A stretch of DNA of 64,000 bases from UBA11090 sp035560555 (GTDB lineage: Bacteria; Spirochaetota; Spirochaetia; Treponematales; Rectinemataceae). Made by a program: the position numbers and the translations under genes. Location of the stretch: NCBI GenBank assembly GCA_035560555.1, contig DATMZF010000025.1:1-64000 (forward strand), given 5' to 3'. Below, in pieces: positions 16,835 to 25,434 of this stretch. Position 1 is the stretch's first letter. Every line of letters begins with the position of its first letter. The notes under the pieces were generated by a model, which saw nothing but the letters and a program-made list of their open reading frames with translations, was not told where the DNA came from and ran no database searches.

Positions 16835-18196
16835 CTAAAAATTAGGGTCCGACCCCGCTTTACTGATGGACATGCCCTTGGCGGCAAGAGAACCCGTCGA
16901 GAAGGCGGCCTGGAGGTTGTAGCCGCCTGAGTCGCCGTCGATGTCGAGGACTTCGCCCGCGAAGAAGAGGCCGGGGATCAGGCGGGACTCCATGGTGCCG
17001 GGGTTCACCTCGGCGAGATCGACGCCTCCGGCGGTGACCATGGCCACCTCGAGGGAGCCAAGACGGGTGACTTCGAAGAGATGGGCGCAGGCGAAGCGGC
17101 AGAGGGTTTCCCGTTTGGCGCGAGGGAGGGCCGCCGCGGTCTCTTCCTTGGCGATGCCGGCGAGGTCGCAGAACAGTTCGGCCATGTTTTTCGTCAGGCC
17201 GAGATCGGCGAGGGCCGTGCGGACCAGGCGGCGGGGGTTGGATTTCAGCTCGGCGTCGAGTCGGTTTCGGAACTCCTCGATGGTTACGTCGACGAAGTTG
17301 ATCTCGAGGCTGTCGCCCGGCGCGATGTGGCGCGACGAATCGAGGATGAGGGGGCCCGAGAGACCTCCGTGGGTTATGAGGAGATCGCCTTCAGCCAAGA
17401 AGGCGCGCTTGCCGTCGCGTAGTATCGCGAGGCCGGCGTCGCGGAAGGAAAGCCCCGCGAGGGGATTGAGCGCGAAGTTCCGGATGAAAACGGGCGCGAG
17501 GGCGGGTCTGGGCGGGACGATGCGGTGCCCGAGGGAGGCCGCGAGGGCGTAGCCGTCGCCGGAGCTGCCGGTTTTGGGGTAGGAGAGGCCTCCCGTGGCG
17601 ATGAGGACGAGGGGGGCGGCATACTCGGCGGCATCGGGAGCCTCGGGGATATTGGAGGCGCCGGAGGCATCAGGGATGCGGGAAGCATCCGGGGCCCGCG
17701 TTTCGACCCGCACGAGAAAGCCATCGGGCGCGCGCGCGCTTATGGCGCTTGCGCGGCTGTTCGCGATGACGCGCACGCCGAGGCGATAGGCTTCGTCCTG
17801 GAGAATTTTAAGGATGGAGGTGGCGCGACGGTCGGCGGGGAAGATCTTGCCCGAGTCCTCTGTCTCGAATTCGATGCCCCGGGCGCGAAACCAGGCGAGA
17901 AGCTCCTCGTTGGTGAAGGCGTAGAGGGCGGGCTTGAGGAAACGGGCGGCCGATTCGGCTTTTGCGCCGCCGCCGTAGTGGCCGAGGAAGTCGGCAATTT
18001 CCCCCGCGTGGGTGAGATTGCACTGGCCGGAACCGGAGAGAAGAAGCTTACGGGCGGGTTTTTCGCGGCGCTCGAGGATGAGGATGCCGCTTCCTGGCCT
18101 TTCTTCCGGGTTGGCTTCGGCGAGGCGTATGGCGGCGAAGAGGCCGGCGGGGCCGGCTCCGAGGATTATCGCCTTATAAGTTTGGGGGCTGATCAT
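16835..18196 (-). CDS. HI0933/BaiN-family flavoprotein oxidoreductase
   Basis: A 453-residue FAD protein. The dinucleotide-binding motif GAGPAGLFAAIRLAEA is at 13-28, followed by KLLLSGSGQCNLTH, a hallmark of the HI0933-like (YhiN/BaiN) family, and a C-terminal GEVLDIDGDSGGYNLQAAFSTG that closes the FAD site. Members are NAD(P)/FAD-dependent oxidoreductases; some reduce bile-acid intermediates, but most have no known substrate. Between residues about 150 and 190 there is a low-complexity insert rich in Ala, Pro, Asp and Ser. The gene stands alone, with its stop next to the eroded helicase island, and is divergent from 18377. Confidence 0.85.
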   Translation of the reverse strand: MISPQTYKAIILGAGPAGLFAAIRLAEANPEERPGSGILILERREKPARKLLLSGSGQCNLTHAGEIADFLGHYGGGAKAESAARFLKPALYAFTNEELLAWFRARGIEFETEDSGKIFPADRRATSILKILQDEAYRLGVRVIANSRASAISARAPDGFLVRVETRAPDASRIPDASGASNIPEAPDAAEYAAPLVLIATGGLSYPKTGSSGDGYALAASLGHRIVPPRPALAPVFIRNFALNPLAGLSFRDAGLAILRDGKRAFLAEGDLLITHGGLSGPLILDSSRHIAPGDSLEINFVDVTIEEFRNRLDAELKSNPRRLVRTALADLGLTKNMAELFCDLAGIAKEETAAALPRAKRETLCRFACAHLFEVTRLGSLEVAMVTAGGVDLAEVNPGTMESRLIPGLFFAGEVLDIDGDSGGYNLQAAFSTGSLAAKGMSISKAGSDPNF

Positions 18197-18376
18197 TGTA
18201 TAGATAATAGCGAAGAAAGAGGGGATTGGACAGGATCGAGGCGATTGAGAATGATTGATAGGATAAAATGGAGGGTTTTATCGCGTTATACGCTCTTGAC
18301 TTCGAGAGCTATTTGGGAGAGGATTTCACGTGCGTCAAGATGTTATTTTTTTTCATAAACCATAGGAGGATATAAA

Positions 18377-19531
18377 GTGAAACGACTCGCATTCGCGCTT
18401 ATCGCGCTCGCCTTACTCCCCGCCTTCGCCTTCGGACTTTCCGTGCCCAGCAGAGTAAGCTCGATTCAATGGAAGGACGCCCGGTCCCTCGGCATGGGCG
18501 ACGCCTCCCTCCTTTTCAGCAGCGGCTACGACACTTTTTTCGGCAATCCCGCCGGCTTCGCCGAAAAGGGCTCGCTCACGCTAACCGACATTTCAATTTG
18601 CAGCTATCCGCCAATCATGGAGGATGAGATCAATCATCTCTCGGGCATGCTGGACAACAGCCTCAGCGCGGCGGACAGGGACGCCTACCTTAATAGCTGG
18701 CTCACCACCAACGGCAGGCTTGGAGGCGGCGCATCCATCGGCCTCGGTTGGGCAGGCAACGGCTTCGGTCTCGGCGTGAACATGGTATCCGACCTGGCGC
18801 TCGTGGGAGACAGCTATGAAAATTCCCGCCTCTATATCGCCAATCAGATGAACGCGGTGGCGGGATTCGGCGTACCGATCCAGCTCGGCTTCCTCAAGAT
18901 ATCGCTGGGCGCCGACGCGCGCGGTTTTTATCGCATAGACTCATCCCGATGGTCCGCCTACGATATCATCAACGCGGCCTTCGGCTACACCGACGACTTC
19001 GAGGCCGTCATCGACGACGAGATTCTTTTCGGCGGCTTCGGCTACGCGTTCGACGCCGGCATCACCCTGCGCGCGGGGCCCTTGATGGCGGGCTTCATGG
19101 CGAGAAACCTTTTCGCCAAGCTGGACGTGGAAGTCACCACGGTGGGCGAAATTGATGACAACGACAGCCTGCCGACCGACCAGACCTATCCAGTGGCGTA
19201 CGAGCCCACGTACACGGCGGGTTTAGGGCTTCGCTTCTGGGAAAAGGGTCTGTTCGCTCCTTCCTTCTACGCCCAGACCAGCGATATCGAAGGTTTCATG
19301 ACGGCAATTGGTGATGGATCGGACGTCGTCGCCACGATGCAGATCGGCGGCGAACTCAGGATACTGAGGCTCCTTCTCCTCCGCGCGGGTTTGGATGAAA
19401 ACTTCATGACCATCGGAGCCGGCGTCGACCTCGCCCTGCTCCGCGTGGACGCGGCAATTTTCATCGATCCTTTCAACAACCTGGTGGACGGCGCTCAAGG
19501 CATGGCGCTGAGGGCTTCGCTGAAGCTCTGA
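18377..19531 (+). CDS. Outer-membrane beta-barrel protein, UPF0164/PorV-like
   Basis: A 384-residue exported protein starting with GTG at 18377 (AGGAGG eight bases upstream). The signal peptide is about 20 residues (KRLAFALIALALLPAFAFG). The segment ARSLGMGDASLLFSSG...FFGNPAGFA is the conserved N-terminal pattern of UPF0164 and PorV-like outer-membrane proteins, which are common in spirochaetes. The remainder has alternating hydrophobic strands and ends ALRASLKL, a typical barrel terminus with a hydrophobic last residue. Its function is unknown. It is a single gene ended by a good terminator. Confidence 0.7.
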   Translation: MKRLAFALIALALLPAFAFGLSVPSRVSSIQWKDARSLGMGDASLLFSSGYDTFFGNPAGFAEKGSLTLTDISICSYPPIMEDEINHLSGMLDNSLSAADRDAYLNSWLTTNGRLGGGASIGLGWAGNGFGLGVNMVSDLALVGDSYENSRLYIANQMNAVAGFGVPIQLGFLKISLGADARGFYRIDSSRWSAYDIINAAFGYTDDFEAVIDDEILFGGFGYAFDAGITLRAGPLMAGFMARNLFAKLDVEVTTVGEIDDNDSLPTDQTYPVAYEPTYTAGLGLRFWEKGLFAPSFYAQTSDIEGFMTAIGDGSDVVATMQIGGELRILRLLLLRAGLDENFMTIGAGVDLALLRVDAAIFIDPFNNLVDGAQGMALRASLKL

Positions 19532-19551
19532 TTTTTCTCGGACAATGATAG

Positions 19552-19603
19552 AGCGGGCCCGTCGCGGCGCTGATATTCAGCGCAACGACGAGCCCGCTTT
19601 TTT
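19552..19603 (+). terminator. Rho-independent terminator after 18377-19531
   Basis: The outer stem AGCGGGC/GCCCGCT encloses a further GGCGCTGATATTCAGCGC hairpin and is followed by six T residues. It sits 20 bases after the barrel gene stop. Confidence 0.85.
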
Positions 19604-19691
19604 ATGGGGACTGGGGTGGAGGGAAAAAATTTGACGATAACGTACGTGATAGGAATGAGGGTAAAGAAAAAGAAAGACCGCGACGCGTCGA

Positions 19692-20723
19692 TTATGAGGC
19701 GTAGTAGCGCGCGAGGTCGTAGGGCGGGAAAATGCCCTTGTCGGTGACGATGCCGTCGCAAAGCTTGGGCGGGGTGATGTCGAAAGCCGGGTAGAAGCCG
19801 CGCACGCCCCGCATGGCGGTTCGGACGCCCATGGCTTCGAGGACGTCGTTTTCATCGCGCTCCTCGATCTTCACCGTGTCGATGGTGGGGTGCTGACGGT
19901 TAGGAGAGCCCGTGCAGAAATAGGGTATGCCCCAATAGCGCGCCGCGAGGGCGATCTGGAAGGTGCCGACCTTGTTGACAATGTGGCCGTCCATGCAGAT
20001 GACGTCGGCGGCCGAGGTGAAGACGTCGACGTGTTTGGCTTTCATGGTGTAGCCGGGCATGTTGTCGGTGATGACGGTGACGTCGAAGTCCATGTCGCGG
20101 ACGACGGAGGCGGTGAGGCGGGCGCCCTGGAAGTAGGGCCTGGTCTCGGGGCAGATGACTTTGATGACCTTGCCTCGGGCGCGACATTCGCGGAGCATCA
20201 TGCCGACGATGGTTTCGGCGAAGCACTGGGTCATGACGGTGCCGTTGTCGGGGAACTGGTCGACGAGGTATTTCGCGCCCGCGGCGCTGCGGGCGTAGCG
20301 TTTGTTCACCGCGTCGATCGTGTGGTCGAAGACGGCCTTGTCGGGCGCTATACCGGCGGCTTTCGCCTCGATGGCTACTTTGGCGCAGACTTCGGTGATG
20401 GCGGCCATTTTTTCGGCCGTTGTGGGGCGGGCGTGGGAGATTTCAAAGGAGGCCTTGGCGATGCGCGAGGGGAAGCTGCCTTTGTCGTCGTCTAGGGCTT
20501 TGGCGGCCAGGGCCATGCCCATGCCGGCGGCGAGATAGGGGCCGCCGGACTGGGTGACCATGGCCTTGATGGCGGCGATCACGTCGGCATAGGTCCCGCA
20601 GGCGACGTATTCGACGCGGGCGGGGTAGACGCGGCGATCGAGGATGCGGACAGCGCCGTCTTCGTACCAGGCGACGTTTTCGTATTTGAGCATGAAGGCG
20701 AGGTCTTTGTCTTGTCGTTCCAT
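19692..20723 (-). CDS. mtnA: Methylthioribose-1-phosphate isomerase family (MtnA-like)
   Basis: A 343-residue protein with the MtnA/eIF2B-alpha-like fold signatures: GTVMTQCFAETIVGMML, ICPETRPYFQGARLTA with the catalytic Cys, DNMPGYTM, and AADVICMDGHIVNKVGT with the catalytic Asp followed by a NK pair. MtnA converts methylthioribose-1-phosphate to methylthioribulose-1-phosphate. Close relatives also isomerise 5-deoxyribose-1-phosphate. Here it is the last gene of an operon with an MtnK-like kinase, a class II aldolase and an ABC importer. None of the later enzymes of the full methionine salvage pathway is nearby, which favours the aldolase (DHAP) branch. AGGAG precedes the ATG. Confidence 0.85.
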   Translation of the reverse strand: MERQDKDLAFMLKYENVAWYEDGAVRILDRRVYPARVEYVACGTYADVIAAIKAMVTQSGGPYLAAGMGMALAAKALDDDKGSFPSRIAKASFEISHARPTTAEKMAAITEVCAKVAIEAKAAGIAPDKAVFDHTIDAVNKRYARSAAGAKYLVDQFPDNGTVMTQCFAETIVGMMLRECRARGKVIKVICPETRPYFQGARLTASVVRDMDFDVTVITDNMPGYTMKAKHVDVFTSAADVICMDGHIVNKVGTFQIALAARYWGIPYFCTGSPNRQHPTIDTVKIEERDENDVLEAMGVRTAMRGVRGFYPAFDITPPKLCDGIVTDKGIFPPYDLARYYAS

Positions 20724-20792
20724 GGTTTTCTCCTTGGGTTATCGGGAAAACGCGAAGGCTCCGGAGAGCGGCTTCCTCCGATGCTTCCGCGC

Positions 20793-20824
20793 CGCGGTTT
20801 CTCCGCCCGGGCGGAGAAACCGCG
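20793..20824. promoter_or_regulatory. Perfect 32-base palindrome between aldolase and isomerase genes
   Basis: Sixteen-base arms (CGCGGTTTCTCCGCCC and its exact complement) meet without a loop two bases after the aldolase stop codon. There is no T-run. It can fold in the operon transcript and may protect the upstream message or lower expression of the isomerase. Confidence 0.6.
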
Positions 20825-20825
20825 C

Positions 20826-21470
20826 TTAGTCGGGCAGGTTGTGTTTTGTTTTCATGGCTTTGACGGCCTCGGCGGGTATGAGCTGGACCTGGCCCGTTCC
20901 CAGGGCGATGGCGTAGATCTTGGCCGCGTCCTCGACGTAAATGGCACGCAGATGGGCCTGGTCGAGGGTGGCGCCGACGGCCACGGCCCCGTGATTGCGC
21001 ATGAGGCAGGCATTGCGCCGCGCGAGGCTTTCGACGACGCGTTGACCGAGCTCGACGGAGCCGGGCAGGGCGAATTCGGCCACGGGGATGTCGCCGCCGA
21101 TATAGCCGAGCATTTCGATGAGGATGAGGGGAATGGGCATGCAGGTGACAGCGAAGCTCGTGGCGTAGGGTGAGTGGGTGTGCACGACGCCGAAAATTTC
21201 GGGTCGGCTTTTCAGGATCGCCGTGTGCATTTTCCACTCCGACGAGGGCTTGTGCCTGCCCTCGAGGAGGCTTCCGTCCTCCATCCTGATGAGGACGATA
21301 TCGTCCAAGGTCATTTTTTCGTAGCGGAATGAGGTCGGCGTTATGGCCAGGATTTCCTTGGCGGCGTCGCAGACGCTGAGGTTGCCGCTGGTGCCCGCGA
21401 AGAGGCCTTCCTCGTATGCCATGAGCGTGTTTTCGAGCACCTTTTCCTTCATTTCCCGAATCGTCAGCAT
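20826..21470 (-). CDS. Class II aldolase, L-fuculose-phosphate-aldolase-like
   Basis: A 214-residue protein of the AraD/FucA family. It has GTSGNLS near the N-terminus, HTHSPYAT (zinc ligands) at about 96-103 and RNHGAVAVG at about 156-164. Such aldolases split ketose-1-phosphates to DHAP and an aldehyde. Next to an MtnK-like kinase and MtnA-like isomerase, the expected substrate is methylthioribulose-1-phosphate or 5-deoxyribulose-1-phosphate, giving DHAP plus methylthioacetaldehyde or acetaldehyde. This gene trio is known as the DHAP shunt. The exact substrate cannot be decided from sequence. Start ATG at 21470 has GAGGGA just upstream. Confidence 0.8.
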   Translation of the reverse strand: MLTIREMKEKVLENTLMAYEEGLFAGTSGNLSVCDAAKEILAITPTSFRYEKMTLDDIVLIRMEDGSLLEGRHKPSSEWKMHTAILKSRPEIFGVVHTHSPYATSFAVTCMPIPLILIEMLGYIGGDIPVAEFALPGSVELGQRVVESLARRNACLMRNHGAVAVGATLDQAHLRAIYVEDAAKIYAIALGTGQVQLIPAEAVKAMKTKHNLPD

Positions 21471-21512
21471 ATGTCCCTCTTTTTAGCCTTCACGCTTTCG
21501 AAGCTCCCCGCG

Positions 21513-22730
21513 TCAGGCGCGGGCCGAAGCCTCGATGAGCGTACGCACGAAGTCTTCTCCGTGCATGATGTTTTCCCTTCCCATGATGTACGACTTGGCG
21601 GCGAGCACGACCATACGCTCCGCCTTCGCCCTCGCGGCGGCATCCTCGATGGAGGTGATGTCTTTGACCTGGGCGACGCCCACGATCCTGCGTATCATCT
21701 CGAGACCCGCGACGCCCGCGGTATCATGGATGATAGTCGAAAGGAACCATTCGGCGTAACCGGGGGTCCGTCCCATCGCGTCGGTGGCCGAGGTTTTATA
21801 GAGATCGAGGAATTTTTCCATAAAGAGATCGATCGTGTCTATCATGGTTTCCTCGAGCCAGGCGAGATAGGCGTGCCTCGCCTTTCCCTCGAGGGTCATC
21901 CCGCTGTTGGCCCAGGCGAAGCAGAAATTGCCGACGACATTGCCCACATCGTAGCCTATGGGGCCGAAGAAGGCGAATTCGGGGTCTATCATTTTAGTGG
22001 AATCTTCCCTGACGAAGATGGAGCCCGAGTGGAGGTCGCCGTGGATGAGGGCCTGGGCGTTGTTCATGAAGTCATACTTGAGCTTGGCCACCTCGAGATG
22101 GAGCTGTCCATCCTGGAACAGCTCGCGCGCCGCGAACTCGGCGTTGGGAGGAAAGACTTTAGTCCGCCCCGGCAGGTTGGTGTAGGGCTCGGTATAGACG
22201 AGCTTTTCGGTGATTTCGCAGAGCGGCGGATTGATGTAGCGCTTCACCATATCCTTTTTCTTCACGGGGTCCATCACCATGTCGAGGGTCGGGACGAGGG
22301 TCTTGGCCATGAAATCGCTGATGTCGCAGGCCAGTCTCGGGAAAACCTTGTGCCTCATGAGTTCATAGCGGAGGATGACGTGGTCGGAGAGGTCCTCCAT
22401 CGAGAGACAGGACATGACGGGATCGTAGTCGTAGACCTCGGGCACGAGGCCGGGGGCGTATACGCCTTCCAGTTTCAGGATTTCGGCCTCGATCCTGTTG
22501 CGGTCGAATCCGAGGGTTCTCGAGTGGGTGCGCGTGTCGGCGTCGGCGTGTTTGATGATGACGGAGACGCCTTTTCGCGGATCTTTGACCCTGAAGACGA
22601 AGTTTATGTTGCCGTCGCCGATTTCGTTCGATTCCAGCGCGCCCGAATCCGCGAACATGGGGAGCCGTCGCCGGGCGTACTCGGCCGCGTCGGCCTCGTT
22701 CATGCGGAAATGTTGGTCGAATTTCGCCAT
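21513..22730 (-). CDS. mtnK: Methylthioribose kinase-like protein (MtnK family)
   Basis: A 405-residue sugar kinase of the aminoglycoside-phosphotransferase fold. It has EIGDGNINFVFRV (nucleotide loop), LIHGDLHSGSIFV with the catalytic Asp, and KMIDPEFAFFGPIGYDVGNVVGN, the DPE metal site, all as in MtnK. ATG at 22730 follows GGGGAAGGA; the longer frame upstream is only read-through of the permease region. It would phosphorylate 5-methylthioribose (or 5-deoxyribose) on O1 after import, ahead of the isomerase and aldolase encoded just downstream. The gap to the aldolase gene is 42 bases. Confidence 0.85.
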   Translation of the reverse strand: MAKFDQHFRMNEADAAEYARRRLPMFADSGALESNEIGDGNINFVFRVKDPRKGVSVIIKHADADTRTHSRTLGFDRNRIEAEILKLEGVYAPGLVPEVYDYDPVMSCLSMEDLSDHVILRYELMRHKVFPRLACDISDFMAKTLVPTLDMVMDPVKKKDMVKRYINPPLCEITEKLVYTEPYTNLPGRTKVFPPNAEFAARELFQDGQLHLEVAKLKYDFMNNAQALIHGDLHSGSIFVREDSTKMIDPEFAFFGPIGYDVGNVVGNFCFAWANSGMTLEGKARHAYLAWLEETMIDTIDLFMEKFLDLYKTSATDAMGRTPGYAEWFLSTIIHDTAGVAGLEMIRRIVGVAQVKDITSIEDAAARAKAERMVVLAAKSYIMGRENIMHGEDFVRTLIEASARA

Positions 22731-22753
22731 ATCCTTCCCCTTTTCTGCGTTTT

Positions 22754-23752
22754 TCAGTTGTCGCCGGTGCTCGAGTAGTAGGTGGAGGCGAGGGCCAGCG
22801 CGAGCACGATGCCCTTGATGGCGTTGAGCGAGTAGTAGGGCACCGACATCATGATGAGACCGTTTTCCAGGATCCCCACCAGGCAGGCGCCGACGAAGGT
22901 GCCGAAGGCGTTGGGCTTTCCGGCTCCCGCCACCGAGCGGCCGATGAAGACGGCCGAGATGGCCGGCATGGCGTAGCCGGCGGCGCCCTGGATCTGGGCC
23001 GACATGTTGCGCGAGGCGACGAGGACGCCGCCCAAGCCGATGAAGGCCGCCGCGAGAAGGCCGGCGTAGACGCGGTAGCGGTAGATGGGAATTCCCGAGA
23101 GGCGGGCGGCTTCCTTGTTGCCGCCGACGGCGTAGATGTAGCGCCCATACTTCGTGTAGGTGAGGAAGATATGCACGACGACGACGATGACGATCATGAT
23201 GATGATGATCGTGGGCGCCTGCCCCATGCTCTTGAAGAGCTGGGGGATCTTGCCGAAGGTGGGGTCGCCGTTGAAACGGGGCATGCCTTCGCTGATGGCC
23301 CCGCCGCCCGAGTAGGTGAGGCTGACGCCGTCCAATGTAAACATCATGGCCAGGGTGGCGAGGAGATCCGGTATCTTGAATTTGACGATGAGGAGCATGG
23401 TCACCATCATCAGCGCCATGGTTAGGGCGAGCGCGAGGGGGATGGCGAGCCAGATGCTCATCTTGTACCAGACGAAAAAGCTTATGATCATGGCTCCCGA
23501 CATGGTGGCCATAGAGCCCGAGGAGAGGTCGAAGCCTCCCACGGCGAGCGTTATGGTGAGGCCTATGCCGATGATGGTCGTTATGGAGATGGCCCTGAGT
23601 ATGGTGACGATGTTGCTGCTGGTGAGGAAAAGCTTGGGCATGCGCAGGGCGAAGAAGGCGAAGACCGCGACGAGGGCGATGAGAGATGCCCATTTTTCTA
23701 TGAAGCCGGAGGACTTTCCCCTGGGCTTCGCTGTGGCCGCTGTTTTGGACAT
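22754..23752 (-). CDS. Sugar ABC transporter permease (RbsC type)
   Basis: A 332-residue membrane protein with 8-10 hydrophobic segments and the family blocks ITLAVGGFDLSSGSMATMSGA and YAVGGNKEAARLSGIPI...GLLAAAFIGLGGVL, as in RbsC-like permeases (BPD_transp_2). ATG at 23752 overlaps the stop of the ATPase gene by one base (TAATG), so the two are coupled. It should form the membrane channel with the ATPase at 23752-25275 and the binding protein at 25435. Given the enzymes downstream, the imported sugar is probably 5-methylthioribose or 5-deoxyribose. Confidence 0.9.
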   Translation of the reverse strand: MSKTAATAKPRGKSSGFIEKWASLIALVAVFAFFALRMPKLFLTSSNIVTILRAISITTIIGIGLTITLAVGGFDLSSGSMATMSGAMIISFFVWYKMSIWLAIPLALALTMALMMVTMLLIVKFKIPDLLATLAMMFTLDGVSLTYSGGGAISEGMPRFNGDPTFGKIPQLFKSMGQAPTIIIIMIVIVVVVHIFLTYTKYGRYIYAVGGNKEAARLSGIPIYRYRVYAGLLAAAFIGLGGVLVASRNMSAQIQGAAGYAMPAISAVFIGRSVAGAGKPNAFGTFVGACLVGILENGLIMMSVPYYSLNAIKGIVLALALASTYYSSTGDN

Positions 23753-25275
23753 TATTTGTTGCCCCCCGTGGCGTAGAATAAGATTTCTTCCTCGGTCGCC
23801 GTTTTGGTGGGCAGCTCGGCGACGAGGCTGCCGTTGTACATGACAAAGATCCGGTCGGTGATGGCCAGGATCTCGTTGATTTCGGACGAGGCGTAGAGGA
23901 CGGCCTTTCCGTTTCCGGCGAGGTCCTGGATGAGCTGGAATATGTCGCGCTTGGCGCCGACGTCGACGCCCTTCGTGGGTTCGTCGAGCATGTAGACGTC
24001 GGAATCGGAAGTGAGCCACTTGCCGACGGCCACTTTCTGCTGGTTGCCGCCGGAAAGGTATTTTACTTTTTGGTGGACCGAGGGCGTCTTGATGCCCAGT
24101 TCGGTCACGAGGCGCTTGGCGTTCTTGATTTCGAGGCCTTTCCTGACGAAGGAGAGCCCGTTGCAGAACTTGCCCAGACAGGCCGCCGAAAGATTGAAGT
24201 AGACAGGTTCTGAGACGAGGACGCCTTCCTTGCGCCGCTCTTCGGGCACGAGGGCGATTTTCTGGCGCACCGCCGAGGTCGGGCTGCGGATTCTGAGGGA
24301 CTTGCCCTTCAGCTTGACCTGGCCCGACTTCATCTTGTTGGCGCCGAAAAGGAGCTTGCAAAGTTCCGTCTTGCCCGCGCCGACGAGGCCGCAGATGCCG
24401 ACGATTTCCCCGCCCTTGATCGAGAAGGAGACGTCATTCACCCTTCCCGCCTCGTCGGAGAGACCTACCGCCTCGAGCAGCACCTCGCCTATCGCCGTGG
24501 GTATCTTCGGGAAGTTCTCCTCGAAGCTTCGCCCAAGCATGAGCGTGACGATTTCCCTGATGGTGAGGTCGGCGTTCACCGCCCGGTTCGCCACGACCGT
24601 TCCGTCTTTCATCACGGTGAGGCTGTCGCATATTTGGAAAAGTTCGGGGAGGCGGTGGGAAATGAATATGACGCCCACTCCTTCCTTTTCCGCGAGATCG
24701 CGGACAATCCTGAAAAGTTTATCGACCTCGCCGAGGCTCAAGGGGGCCGTAGGTTCGTCCAGGATGAGGAACTTGCAGCGCTCCCTCACGGCCCTGGCTA
24801 TGAGGACCATCTGCTTTTCTGCCAGGGTGAGGCTGGACACTTTCCGCGAGACATCGATATCCATGCGGAGACGGCCGAGGATTTCCCTGGCCGATTTCCT
24901 GATAGAACCCCAGCGAACCAGCGACTTCCCCTTCATGCCGGTGACGAGCGCGTTGAACATGATGTTTTCGGCCACCGAGAGGTAGGGAAAGAGGGCGGTG
25001 TCCACTTCCTGGTAGACGAGTTCGATGCCCAGCGTCTTCGCCGTGCGGGGGTCGCGGATTTCGCAAGGCTGGCCGTCGATGAGTATCGTACCCGTGTAAG
25101 CGGCGTTGGCTCCCGCGAGCACTTTCATGAGGGTGGACTTCCCCGCCCCATTGGCGCCGACGACGGCGCGGATTTCCCCGCTCTGTATGGAAAAATCCAC
25201 CCCGCTCAGGGCTTTGACGCCGGGAAACTCGATGCCGATGCCCTTCATCTCGATGCTGCTGACTGTCTGGCTCAT
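23752..25275 (-). CDS. Sugar ABC transporter ATPase with two nucleotide-binding domains (RbsA type)
   Basis: A 507-residue protein with two ABC domains. The first has GANGAGKST (Walker A) and FLILDEPTAPLS. The second has a degenerate Walker A (GLVGAGKTELCK), then YLSGGNQQKVAVGKWL and VYMLDEPTKGVDVGAK. This layout, with a weaker second Walker A, is usual for RbsA/MglA proteins. ATG at 25275 with GGAGAGAAG upstream is chosen over the longer open frame. It follows the binding-protein gene after an intercistronic hairpin. Confidence 0.9.
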   Translation of the reverse strand: MSQTVSSIEMKGIGIEFPGVKALSGVDFSIQSGEIRAVVGANGAGKSTLMKVLAGANAAYTGTILIDGQPCEIRDPRTAKTLGIELVYQEVDTALFPYLSVAENIMFNALVTGMKGKSLVRWGSIRKSAREILGRLRMDIDVSRKVSSLTLAEKQMVLIARAVRERCKFLILDEPTAPLSLGEVDKLFRIVRDLAEKEGVGVIFISHRLPELFQICDSLTVMKDGTVVANRAVNADLTIREIVTLMLGRSFEENFPKIPTAIGEVLLEAVGLSDEAGRVNDVSFSIKGGEIVGICGLVGAGKTELCKLLFGANKMKSGQVKLKGKSLRIRSPTSAVRQKIALVPEERRKEGVLVSEPVYFNLSAACLGKFCNGLSFVRKGLEIKNAKRLVTELGIKTPSVHQKVKYLSGGNQQKVAVGKWLTSDSDVYMLDEPTKGVDVGAKRDIFQLIQDLAGNGKAVLYASSEINEILAITDRIFVMYNGSLVAELPTKTATEEEILFYATGGNK

Positions 25276-25305
25276 GCGGTTCTTCTCTCCAATGGGAAGG
25301 CCCCG

Positions 25306-25367
25306 TGACGCGGGCGCCGCTACGGTGGCGTCATAACGGCGATGCCGCTCGCGCGGCGCCCGCATCA
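25306..25367. promoter_or_regulatory. Intercistronic stem-loop between binding-protein and ATPase genes
   Basis: Arms 25306-25320 and 25353-25367 pair over 15 positions with one mismatch (core GCGGGCGCCGC/GCGGCGCCCGC). No T-run follows. Such hairpins after a periplasmic binding-protein gene commonly stabilise its mRNA or reduce read-through, so that the binding protein is made in excess. Confidence 0.6.
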
Positions 25368-25434
25368 CCTAAGCCCTTTCACAATACTTTGCTAGCTTTC
25401 ATGCCGGCGGCGTCAATCCGGCCACGGCAAAGGC

